Shown here one piece after another: positions 1-5,187 of a DNA stretch of 5,213 nucleotides. Numbering within the stretch: position 1 is the stretch's first letter; the number at the start of each line of letters is the position of its first letter. This stretch comes from Bacteroidota bacterium (GTDB lineage: Bacteria; Bacteroidota; Bacteroidia; Bacteroidales; CG2-30-32-10), in assembly GCA_013334735.1 (NCBI GenBank), contig JAAXXA010000247.1, positions 1-5,213 on the forward strand, written 5' to 3'. The position numbers were made by a program, and so were the translations under genes. The notes under the pieces are model-generated. The model made no database searches and was not told the DNA's origin. It worked only from the letters and a program-made list of their open reading frames with translations.

Positions 1-51
1 ATTTATTTAACATTACCTATACTATTTCTATGTTAACTAAATTTAAAAATT

Positions 52-201
52 ATGAAAAACGAAATAAAACAAGACATTGAATTATCTATAGAAAACTGGA
101 CAAAACCGGAAATCAACTTGCTTTCAGTAAAAGATGAAACCTTAAGTATTAATGGATATTCTGAAGATGGCGATTTTTGGAAAATGTACACAGGTAGTTA
201 A
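52..201 (+). CDS. RiPP precursor peptide, copy 1 (putative lasso peptide precursor)
   Basis: A 49-residue ORF, ATG to TAA, the first of three tandem paralogues. It reads as a leader and core. A variable head (MKNEIKQDIELSI) is followed by a leader block ENWTKPEINLLSVKDETL with W16, P19, I21, S25 and T30, then a putative core from S32: SINGYSEDGDFWKM plus tail YTGS. Known of the family: lasso precursors carry a Y/W-x2-P-x-(L/I) leader motif bound by the B1 RRE protein and a Thr two residues before the core. If the core starts at S32, acidic residues fall at core positions 7 (E) and 8 (D), where a macrolactam ring would close, and F11/W12 would be bulky plug residues. A PqqD-like gene nearby supports this. 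Ser as core residue 1 is uncommon, and no protease or cyclase is in the window, so another RRE-dependent RiPP class remains possible. No clear ribosome binding site is visible. Confidence 0.75.
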   Translation: MKNEIKQDIELSIENWTKPEINLLSVKDETLSINGYSEDGDFWKMYTGS

Positions 202-252
202 TACAAATAATGCGCTTAATAATTTTTTTATAAAATTAAAAAAATGAATATT

Positions 253-408
253 ATGAAAAACGAATTACAGCAAGACATTGATCAGCTATCAATAGAAAAC
301 TGGACAAAACCGGAAATCAACTTGCTTTCGGTTAAAGATGACACATTAAGTATAAATGGATATTCTGAAGATGGCGATTTTTGGAAAATGACTCCAGTTG
401 GTAGTTAA
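253..408 (+). CDS. RiPP precursor peptide, copy 2 (putative lasso peptide precursor)
   Basis: A 51-residue ORF, the second paralogue, starting 201 bases after copy 1. The start at 253 is chosen because it aligns with MKNE of the other copies; an in-frame ATG at 244 would add only MNI. The head is MKNELQQDIDQL. The leader block has W17, P20, I22, S26 and T31, with a conservative E-to-D change just before T31. The putative core from S33 is SINGYSEDGDFWKM, identical to copy 1, with tail TPVGS. Many differences from copy 1 in the shared part are synonymous (for example gtt for gta at the Val codon), which suggests selection on the peptide rather than a very recent duplication. The spacer before it shares an A/T-rich block with the next spacer. 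Function is inferred as for copy 1: a substrate for leader recognition, leader removal and cyclisation. Confidence 0.75.
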   Translation: MKNELQQDIDQLSIENWTKPEINLLSVKDDTLSINGYSEDGDFWKMTPVGS

Positions 409-460
409 TAAGTATAATACAACACTTAACAATTTTTTATAAAATTAAAATTGTAGCATT

Positions 461-592
461 ATGAAAAACGAAGAAAAACAGTCTCTTGAAAACTGGACAA
501 AACCGGAAATCAATTTGCTATCAGTAAAAGATGAAACTCTAAGTATTAATGGTTATTCAGATGATGGCGATTTTTGGAAAATGGGCAGTTAG
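461..592 (+). CDS. RiPP precursor peptide, copy 3 (putative lasso peptide precursor, shortest)
   Basis: A 43-residue ORF, ATG to TAG, the third paralogue, starting 208 bases after copy 2. The head is shortened to MKNEEKQSL. The leader block is intact (W12, P15, I17, S21, T26). The putative core from S28 reads SINGYSDDGDFWKM and then directly GS. Core position 7 is Asp where the other copies have Glu, so an acidic residue is kept at 7 as well as at 8. The extra two or three tail residues seen in copies 1 and 2 are absent. It ends 12 bases before the stop of the convergent PqqD-like gene. Start choice rests on alignment with the other copies. Whether all three copies are expressed and matured cannot be told from sequence. 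Confidence 0.75.
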   Translation: MKNEEKQSLENWTKPEINLLSVKDETLSINGYSDDGDFWKMGS

Positions 593-604
593 GATTAAAA
601 GGTT

Positions 605-892
605 TTAGCTTACACTTAACAAATTTTGTTCATTTATTTTCTCTAAATAATTTAATGTATCATTTGAGCATTGTTGCTTCTCAACATTGTATTTTTTTAT
701 CAGATATTGTAATAATTCCTTTACCTGTATAGGTTTTTCTATTTGTTCCCAAATTATACGACCGGTTTTATTAAGACTTATATAATTACCGTTTTCCATA
801 TCCATCATTACTAATTCATCGCTTAATTCGCTTGCCATTATTTGGCTGTCTTTCCTTTGTACTATGCTTTCAAGTGTTATTTTATTTGCCAT
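605..892 (-). CDS. PqqD-like RiPP recognition element protein (lasso B1 type)
   Basis: A 95-residue protein of the PqqD/RRE family, about the usual size for a stand-alone RRE (roughly 80-100). After a short N-terminal strand region the family signature is visible: SDELVMMDMENGNYISLN (24-41), G44 and IW (47-48), then a helical half with VKELLQYLIKKYNV (57-70) and a final leucine-rich stretch ending LLSVS. Known of the family: these small winged-helix proteins bind the leader of a RiPP precursor and present it to the protease and cyclase; in lasso systems the split form is called B1. The likely clients are the three peptides immediately downstream on the opposite strand. An in-frame start at 934 would add MIFFVNLKKNKTST; the start at 892 is preferred because the family begins near here and a -7-like promoter element at 914-921 lies inside the longer version. 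It stands alone, with no B2 or C gene attached, and is convergent with the precursors, which is unusual. A non-lasso RRE role is the alternative. Confidence 0.85.
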   Translation of the reverse strand: MANKITLESIVQRKDSQIMASELSDELVMMDMENGNYISLNKTGRIIWEQIEKPIQVKELLQYLIKKYNVEKQQCSNDTLNYLEKINEQNLLSVS

Positions 893-913
893 TGTTGAAG
901 TTTTATTTTTTTT

Positions 914-921
914 CAAATTTA
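914..921 (-). promoter_or_regulatory. Candidate Bacteroidota -7 element for the PqqD-like gene
   Basis: On the minus strand this reads TAAATTTG, matching the Bacteroidota -7 consensus TAnnTTTG. Transcription would start near 907, leaving a leader of about 15 bases before the ATG at 892. No TTTG -33 element is found at the usual distance, so this is a half-match only. Confidence 0.35.
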
Positions 922-1007
922 CAAAAAAAATCAAAACAGTTTCTTAGCTTTTCATATTTTGGATATGAAAATTTACTTTTCAGAGTGGGCTCAAACTTAA
1001 TTATACC

Positions 1008-1015
1008 TATTTTTG
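1008..1015 (+). promoter_or_regulatory. Candidate Bacteroidota -7 element for hypE
   Basis: TATTTTTG matches TAnnTTTG and lies 36 bases before the hypE start codon, predicting a leader of about 30 bases. No clear -33 TTTG is present at the normal spacing. With the minus-strand element at 914-921 it would make 893-1051 a divergent promoter region. Confidence 0.35.
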
Positions 1016-1051
1016 AAAAATATTGATTAATGCAATTATAAATTCATAATT

Positions 1052-2068
1052 ATGACTTCTGATAAAATATTACTTAATCACGGCGCAGGTGGAAAACTTA
1101 CATCTGAATTGATAAGCAATTTATTTGTTAAATATTTTGATAATGAAATTTTAAGAAACCAAACGGATTCAGCTATTCTAAATATTGATAGCCGTTTGCT
1201 TGCATTTACTACAGATTCTTATGTGGTAGATCCTATTTTTTTCCCGGGTGGAAACATCGGTAAACTTGCCGTGTGCGGTACTGTGAATGATTTGTCGGTA
1301 TCGGGCGCTAAACCTCTTTATTTGAGCTGCGGTTTTATTATTGAAGAAGGTTTTTTGTTTTCGGACTTGGAAATTATTGTAAAAACAATGTCTGAAGAAG
1401 CTTCTAAAGCAGGAGTGAAGATTGTTACAGGCGATACAAAAGTGGTTGACAAAGGAAAATGCGACAAAATATTTATAAATACTTCAGGTATCGGAATGCT
1501 TGATGAAAGGAGGAAAAGTATAAGTTTTGGAACCGAAATTAATGTAGGTGATAAAATTATTGTCAATGGAAATATTGGCGATCATGGAACTGCTATACTT
1601 TGTGCAAGAAATAGTATCGAATATTCCAATAGTGTTTTATCGGACTGCGCATCTTTGTATGGAATAATTTCTAATGTTCTTAATACTTCTTCTGATATAA
1701 AATTTATGCGCGATGCAACTCGCGGGGGAGTAGCTACTGTTCTTTGTGAACTTGCTAAAAAACAAAATGTAGGAATTGAAATTTTTGAAGCTTCTATTCC
1801 TGTTCAGGAAAGTGTTAAGGGATTATGCGAAATTTTTGGCTTTGACCCCTTGTACATGGCTAACGAAGGTAAAGTTGTTATGGTAGCCGGTAAAAATGAT
1901 GCAGATTTGATTCTTGATGTATTGAAAAACCATGAATTTGGCAAAAATACTGCTATCATAGGCGAAATAGTTGAAACTAACAAAGGACTTTTGATAATGA
2001 ATACTGAAATAGGCGGAAGACGTATTGTTGACATGCTAACAGGGGAACAATTACCGAGAATTTGCTAA
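1052..2068 (+). CDS. hypE: Hydrogenase maturation protein HypE (carbamoyl dehydratase)
   Basis: A complete 338-residue HypE, normal length. It takes the carbamoyl group that HypF places on its C-terminal cysteine and dehydrates it with ATP to a thiocyanate, giving the CN ligands of the Fe(CN)2CO centre of [NiFe] hydrogenases through the HypC-HypD complex in the cytoplasm. Seen in the sequence: the N-terminal HGAGGK (10-15), the PurM/AIR-synthase-like ATP-binding fold with FTTDSYVVDP (52-61), the VNDLSVSGAKP region (78-88), GDTK (127-130), GDHGTAI (176-182), RDATRGG (220-226), NEGK (271-274) and the diagnostic C-terminal PRIC (335-338) with acceptor Cys338. The start is supported by the HGAGG motif falling at its usual distance from the N-terminus. 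Other hyp genes normally sit beside it; none is visible here, as upstream is the divergent PqqD-like gene and downstream a 403-base gap. It may have its own promoter. No missing residues were noticed. Confidence 0.97.
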   Translation: MTSDKILLNHGAGGKLTSELISNLFVKYFDNEILRNQTDSAILNIDSRLLAFTTDSYVVDPIFFPGGNIGKLAVCGTVNDLSVSGAKPLYLSCGFIIEEGFLFSDLEIIVKTMSEEASKAGVKIVTGDTKVVDKGKCDKIFINTSGIGMLDERRKSISFGTEINVGDKIIVNGNIGDHGTAILCARNSIEYSNSVLSDCASLYGIISNVLNTSSDIKFMRDATRGGVATVLCELAKKQNVGIEIFEASIPVQESVKGLCEIFGFDPLYMANEGKVVMVAGKNDADLILDVLKNHEFGKNTAIIGEIVETNKGLLIMNTEIGGRRIVDMLTGEQLPRIC

Positions 2069-2097
2069 TTAGAGTATGTCTGTTATGTAAATAATAA

Positions 2098-2191
2098 CGT
2101 CATTGCGAGGCGGCACAACGAAGCAATCTCAATATTGAAGGGTATTACAAAAGATCGCTTTCTGTTTCATTTTTTATGGTTCGTAATAACG
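2098..2191. repeat. Degenerate inverted-repeat element (dispersed repeat or MITE-like)
   Basis: The left end reads CGTCATTGCGAGG with ACGAAGCAATCT about 10 bases further in. The reverse complement of the right end reads CGTTATTACGAAC with GAAAGCGATCT further in, so the two arms match at about 10 of 12 outer and 8 of 10 inner positions. The CGTCATTGCGAGG...GAAGCAATC form is, from general knowledge, a common short dispersed intergenic repeat in several bacterial groups. It is more GC-rich than its surroundings. The right arm seems to have decayed. It could also act as a weak transcript-end hairpin behind hypE. Confidence 0.6.
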
Positions 2192-2214
2192 ATTATTTTT
2201 ATTCAAAATTTTCA

Positions 2215-2222
2215 TATTTTTG
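2215..2222 (+). promoter_or_regulatory. Candidate -7 element, TATTTTTG
   Basis: It matches TAnnTTTG, but the start codon at 2472 is about 250 bases away and no -33 TTTG is found. A second match lies at 2304-2311. In such A/T-rich DNA chance matches are expected, so neither can be assigned with confidence to the hydro-lyase gene. Confidence 0.2.
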
Positions 2223-2305
2223 TATCAAAAAATTATTTCGTTAACAATTCAATAAAATTAAAATAACGAAATAGAGTTTATCGGTAATGTTAAGTATTAA
2301 CATTA

Positions 2306-2333
2306 TTTTTGATTTGTGATTTTTGATTTGAGA
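2306..2333. repeat. 14-base tandem duplication
   Basis: TTTTTGATTTGTGA (2306-2319) is followed directly by TTTTTGATTTGAGA (2320-2333), 13 of 14 bases alike. It sits about 140 bases before the hydro-lyase start. It could be slippage in A/T-rich DNA or a paired binding site; the sequence does not decide. Confidence 0.6.
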
Positions 2334-2471
2334 TTCAATATCTGCTTTTAAATCATAAATGATAATTCTAAAATTTAAAATTATTTCAAAAATCTTTGAT
2401 ATTAAAGACAGACACTAAATAATTTATTCCTTTTTACTTTATAAACTTTCTAACTTTATACTTATTAATAT

Positions 2472-4247
2472 ATGGGAAAAACATTTGCCGAAAAAATCCT
2501 TGGCGCCGAAGCTGGAGCCATTGTTTTTAAAAAACCTGATATTGTCCTCTCTCACGACAATACTGCAAGTATTAATGCAACATTTGCTAAAATGGGTGGT
2601 GAAAAATTATTCGACCCCAATCAAATTCTTATTGTGTTGGATCATAACGCTCCGCCCACAAACGCTAAGTTGGCAAACGATTATCAGAAAGTCCGTGATA
2701 TAACTGAAAAGTATGGTATTACTAAATTTCACGATGTGGGTAAAGGTATCTGCCATCAGATAGTTTCTCTTTATGCAAAACCAAATATGATCATTGTTGG
2801 CAGCGACAGCCACACTTGTACCGCCGGCGCTTTCAATACTTTTGCGGCAGGTATTGACAGAACCGAAACAGCAGGTTTGTGGAAACAGGGCGAAACTTGG
2901 TTTCGGGTCCCCGATTCTATAAAAATTACTTTAAAAGGAAAATTACAATCCGGTGTTTTTGCAAAAGACCTTGCCCTATGGATTATAGGTATGATGGGCT
3001 CAAGCGGCGCAGATTATTTATCTGTTGAATATCATGGCGATGGTGTAAAAACCCTTTCAATTGCCGACAGAATGACTATTGCAAACCTTGCTTCCGAAAT
3101 GGGTTCTAAAAATGCCGTATTTCCTGCTGATGAAGTGCTTTCAGAATTTTTAGGCGAAAAAGCAAAAGGAACATGGGCTGATGCAGATGCAGTTTATGCT
3201 AAGGAATATGAAATTAATCTTGCCGATGTATTCCCTGTTGTGTCTGCTCCTCATAATGTTGATAATGTAAAATCTGTTTCCGATGTTCAGGGACTTAGCA
3301 TACAACAGGCGCTGATAGGCACTTGTACTAATGGACGCCTTGAAGATCTTCGTATTGCCGCTAACATTTTAAAAGGCAGACAGGTTGCTAAAAATGTGCA
3401 GTTGCTCATTATTCCTGCATCGCAAATGATTTATCTGCTGGCAATGGAAGAAGGTTTGATAAATATATTTTTTAAAGCGGGAGCTAATATCCTTGCTCCA
3501 TCCTGCGGTCCATGCTTGGGAACAGGGCAGGGGATACCTGCTGATGGTGTAAATGTAATTTCTACGGCTAACAGAAATTTCCTCGGTCGTATGGGTAACG
3601 AAAAAGCTAATATTTATCTTGCCTCTCCTGCAACAGTAGCATGGTCGGCAATTAACGGGGCTATAAGCGATCCGAGAGATATAGTTGCTCACGATAAATT
3701 CCCTTTCGAAATACCTCAAAGTAAAACCGTTTCTATTAAAAAAGATGAAGACCGTTACAGTGGCGGTACATGGAATTACTCCGATGTTGACAATCTCAAT
3801 ACCGATCAGATGTTTGCAGGAAATCTTACTTATAATGTAAACAGTTCCGAAGCCGAAAAAATAATGCCTCACCTTTTTAAAGGATTTGATGATAGCTTTA
3901 CTGAACGGGTTAAAGCAGGTGATGTAATCATTGCAGGAGTTAACTTTGGCTGCGGCAGTTCGCGCGAGCATCCTTCTGTAGGGCTTGCTTATGCAGGCAT
4001 CAAAGCAGTTATTTGCAAATCGGTAAACCGAATTTTTTATCGCTCATCAGTTAATCAGGGTTTACCAATACTTGTAGTTCCCGAAGCTGTTGATGCTTAC
4101 AAACAAGGCGATAAAGTAGATGTTGACTTTGCTAAAGGCGAAATTCATATCAACAACAATATTTTTAAATTTTCTCCTCTGCCCTCAAAACTAATGGCAA
4201 TCTTTGATTCCAAAGGTTTGGTGAATTATGTGAAAAAGGTGAAGTGA
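2472..4247 (+). CDS. Fused LeuC/LeuD-type aconitase-superfamily hydro-lyase
   Basis: A complete 591-residue protein with large (catalytic) and small (swivel) parts in one chain. The large part, about 1-410, has GSDSHT (110-115) and the three [4Fe-4S] cysteines C285 (in GTCTNGR), C345 and C348 (in SCGPC), followed by NRNFLGRMG (367-375). The small part, about 430-591, has NTDQMFAG (443-450), GCGSSREH (493-500) and NRIFYRSSVNQGLP (519-532). These resemble the archaeal-type LeuC/LeuD or homoaconitase family more than the roughly 900-residue AcnA. The enzyme should shift a hydroxyl group by dehydration and rehydration of a 2- or 3-hydroxy acid. The substrate (citrate, isopropylmalate, homocitrate, a methylmalate) is not decided by the sequence, and no leu or lys genes flank it. 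All core residues I can identify are present. The start at 2472 gives the family's normal N-terminus. The region linking the two parts, about 410-432, is charged and looks like a linker. Confidence 0.9.
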   Translation: MGKTFAEKILGAEAGAIVFKKPDIVLSHDNTASINATFAKMGGEKLFDPNQILIVLDHNAPPTNAKLANDYQKVRDITEKYGITKFHDVGKGICHQIVSLYAKPNMIIVGSDSHTCTAGAFNTFAAGIDRTETAGLWKQGETWFRVPDSIKITLKGKLQSGVFAKDLALWIIGMMGSSGADYLSVEYHGDGVKTLSIADRMTIANLASEMGSKNAVFPADEVLSEFLGEKAKGTWADADAVYAKEYEINLADVFPVVSAPHNVDNVKSVSDVQGLSIQQALIGTCTNGRLEDLRIAANILKGRQVAKNVQLLIIPASQMIYLLAMEEGLINIFFKAGANILAPSCGPCLGTGQGIPADGVNVISTANRNFLGRMGNEKANIYLASPATVAWSAINGAISDPRDIVAHDKFPFEIPQSKTVSIKKDEDRYSGGTWNYSDVDNLNTDQMFAGNLTYNVNSSEAEKIMPHLFKGFDDSFTERVKAGDVIIAGVNFGCGSSREHPSVGLAYAGIKAVICKSVNRIFYRSSVNQGLPILVVPEAVDAYKQGDKVDVDFAKGEIHINNNIFKFSPLPSKLMAIFDSKGLVNYVKKVK

Positions 4248-4354
4248 AAATTAATATTACTGATACGGAATAGGTTTATAAAACAGATTCGACTATTTGC
4301 AATTTTGGGGAGTTAAAAGTCACGTGGAAAGTTAAAATTTATAAAGTATTTGAT

Positions 4355-4807
4355 ATGAAATTTATTTTTGCAATTATATTTACGATATTATCATTTTTTT
4401 GTCTTGGACAAGATTATGATAAATTAGACTCGAATATAGTGGCAGGGAAAATGAATTCAAGTTCAAAGCTTATATTTATTAACTCCAAAACTTGTGAATG
4501 TGCAAAAGATATTGCAAAGAATGATTTAAAAAAAGATTTATTTTATCTATTTATAATAGGAGGAATAACTCCATTAACCTATACAACAGATTCGATATTC
4601 GAAAGAAAATACAATGTAAAATATTTTGATTATGGATGTATTGCTGCAAGGTTAATATGTATCGAAAAATATAATTGGGAAATTTTTGATTTTTTGGAAA
4701 AAAATTACAGTAAAACTTGGAAAAAAGATGTTCGCAGTGATGTTATAGGATTAAAAAAATGGAAAAGTAAGAAAAAGAAAAATGCTACAAAATTCAGTAA
4801 TCAATAA
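4355..4807 (+). CDS. Small secreted protein of unknown function
   Basis: A 150-residue protein. Residues 1-19 form a signal peptide: MKF, a hydrophobic run IFAIIFTILSFF, then CLGQ, a typical Bacteroidota cleavage context (probably after G18). C16 is not in a good lipobox (SFFC), so a lipoprotein is less likely. The mature part has a T-C-E-C pair (C47, C49) and two more cysteines (C95, C102), which could form disulfides outside the cytoplasm. It has a hydrophobic stretch FYLFIIGGITPL (63-74), a middle region with FERKYNVKYFDYGC (82-95), and a C-terminal part with YNWEIFDFLEKNYSKTW (106-122) and DVIGLKKW (129-136), ending in a lysine-rich tail. The middle and C-terminal pattern resembles uncharacterised Bacteroidota proteins as I remember them, but I cannot assign a function. 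It lies 107 bases after the hydro-lyase gene, probably as a separate unit. Confidence 0.75.
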   Translation: MKFIFAIIFTILSFFCLGQDYDKLDSNIVAGKMNSSSKLIFINSKTCECAKDIAKNDLKKDLFYLFIIGGITPLTYTTDSIFERKYNVKYFDYGCIAARLICIEKYNWEIFDFLEKNYSKTWKKDVRSDVIGLKKWKSKKKKNATKFSNQ

Positions 4808-4841
4808 TTATCTTTACTAACTGAGAAGTGTCACTTTTCAT

Positions 4842-4849
4842 TATATTTG
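4842..4849 (+). promoter_or_regulatory. Bacteroidota -7 element for the antitoxin-like gene
   Basis: TATATTTG followed by CACCC is a strong match to TAnnTTTG. Transcription would begin near 4856, 17 bases before the ATG at 4873. This rules against the in-frame ATG at 4828, which lies upstream of the element. A -33 TTTG is not seen at the standard spacing; TTTA occurs at 4813-4816, somewhat too far. Confidence 0.6.
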
Positions 4850-4872
4850 CACCCATATTAATCAGAGCTAAA

Positions 4873-5118
4873 ATGAAAGCAATAGATATAAATACAACTC
4901 TTATTGAAGGTTATTTGCGACTGCTTTACAATCTGAGTCCGAGTGATAAACTTGAACTTATTTCTAAACTTACACTTTCAGTTAAAACGGATTTTGCTAA
5001 CAAGAAAAATTCTTTTTACAAAGCATTCGGTGCATGGGAATCAAAACAAACTGCTGACGAAATCATTAACGACATCCCTAACAGCAGGACTTTTAACCGA
5101 CAAATTGAAAAATTGTGA
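4873..5118 (+). CDS. VapB-like antitoxin family protein (partner of a PIN toxin)
   Basis: An 81-residue cytoplasmic protein beginning MKAIDINTTLIEGYLRLL. It has a helical N-terminal half with LSPSDKLELISKL (21-33) and a C-terminal part with FYKAFGAW (48-55), TADEIINDI (60-68) and SRTFNRQIEKL (71-81). The C-terminal GxW...EI...SRTFNR pattern is that of small Bacteroidota antitoxins usually found directly before a PIN-domain (VapC) ribonuclease, where the C-terminus wraps the toxin. The start at 4873 is chosen because the promoter element at 4842-4849 precedes it; the longer reading from 4828 would add a hydrophobic stretch unlike the family. Its stop overlaps a GTG in the GTGA arrangement typical of coupled toxin genes, but the frame after it is short (see 5115-5180), so the antitoxin appears orphaned. 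The family call is from motif memory only. Confidence 0.7.
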   Translation: MKAIDINTTLIEGYLRLLYNLSPSDKLELISKLTLSVKTDFANKKNSFYKAFGAWESKQTADEIINDIPNSRTFNRQIEKL

Positions 5119-5180
5119 AAAAGTACCCCATTAACACAAATTCTAATTTTAACACACTGTTGTCCGGTAAAAATATTTAA
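5115..5180 (+). pseudogene. Possible decayed start of a PIN-domain (VapC) toxin gene
   Basis: A GTG overlapping the antitoxin stop by four bases opens a 21-codon frame beginning VKKYPINTNSNF and ending in TAA. PIN toxins of this arrangement usually begin in the style KKYLIDTN, where the Asp is catalytic. Here the matching position is Asn (INTN) and the preceding Leu is Pro. The position, overlap and KKY-I-TN match suggest a dead toxin remnant. The match is short and could be chance in A/T-rich DNA. Confidence 0.35.
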
Positions 5181-5187
5181 ATATATT

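Larger units (their letters stand above)
52..592 (+). repeat. Tandem array of three precursor gene units (about 200-base period)
   Basis: Start-to-start distances of the three peptide genes are 201 and 208 bases. The repeated unit includes the spacer as well as the gene: 215-241 and 425-450 share a block of the form CTTAA(T/C)AATTTTTTATAAAA followed by more A/T sequence. The first 11 bases of this block in its fuller form, ACACTTAACAA (422-432), recur at 612-622 after copy 3, now inside the 3' end of the convergent PqqD-like gene. This is what duplication of a gene-plus-spacer unit would leave. Differences are concentrated at the head and at the residues before the final GS. Confidence 0.8.
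2069..2471. other. 403-base non-coding gap between hypE and the hydro-lyase gene
   Basis: No convincing gene is seen on either strand. The gap holds an inverted-repeat element at 2098-2191, a -7-like TATTTTTG at 2215-2222, a second one at 2304-2311, a 14-base tandem duplication at 2306-2333 and a small palindrome ATCAT-AA-ATGAT at 2352-2363. The remainder is very A/T-rich. No strong GC hairpin with a T tract, hence no confident terminator, follows hypE. Confidence 0.7.

Noticed and set aside
52..592. CRISPR array
   Set aside because: The period of about 200 bases and the coding nature of the repeats with synonymous differences do not fit short CRISPR repeats with unique spacers.
618..630. 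Small palindrome AACAAATTTTGTT as a bidirectional terminator between the precursors and the PqqD-like gene
   Set aside because: The stem is weak, A/T-only except for one pair, and lies inside the coding end of the minus-strand gene.
893..934. Longer start for the PqqD-like gene at 934
   Set aside because: The extra residues MIFFVNLKKNKTST are not family-like and would cover the candidate promoter element at 914-921.
832..1026. Plus-strand 64-codon frame across the start of the PqqD-like gene
   Set aside because: It overlaps the well-supported minus-strand gene and its promoter region, and its phenylalanine- and leucine-rich product is what reversed A/T-rich DNA gives.
1318..1566. Minus-strand frames within hypE (also 1804-2034)
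   Set aside because: They are antisense shadows of a complete, conserved gene, with no start signals of their own.
3369..3971. Minus-strand 200-codon frame inside the hydro-lyase gene
   Set aside because: It is antisense to a strongly conserved coding region, with no domain pattern and a composition typical of a shadow frame.
4828..4872. Longer start for the antitoxin-like gene at 4828
   Set aside because: The strong -7 element TATATTTG at 4842-4849 lies downstream of that ATG, and the added hydrophobic residues do not fit the family.
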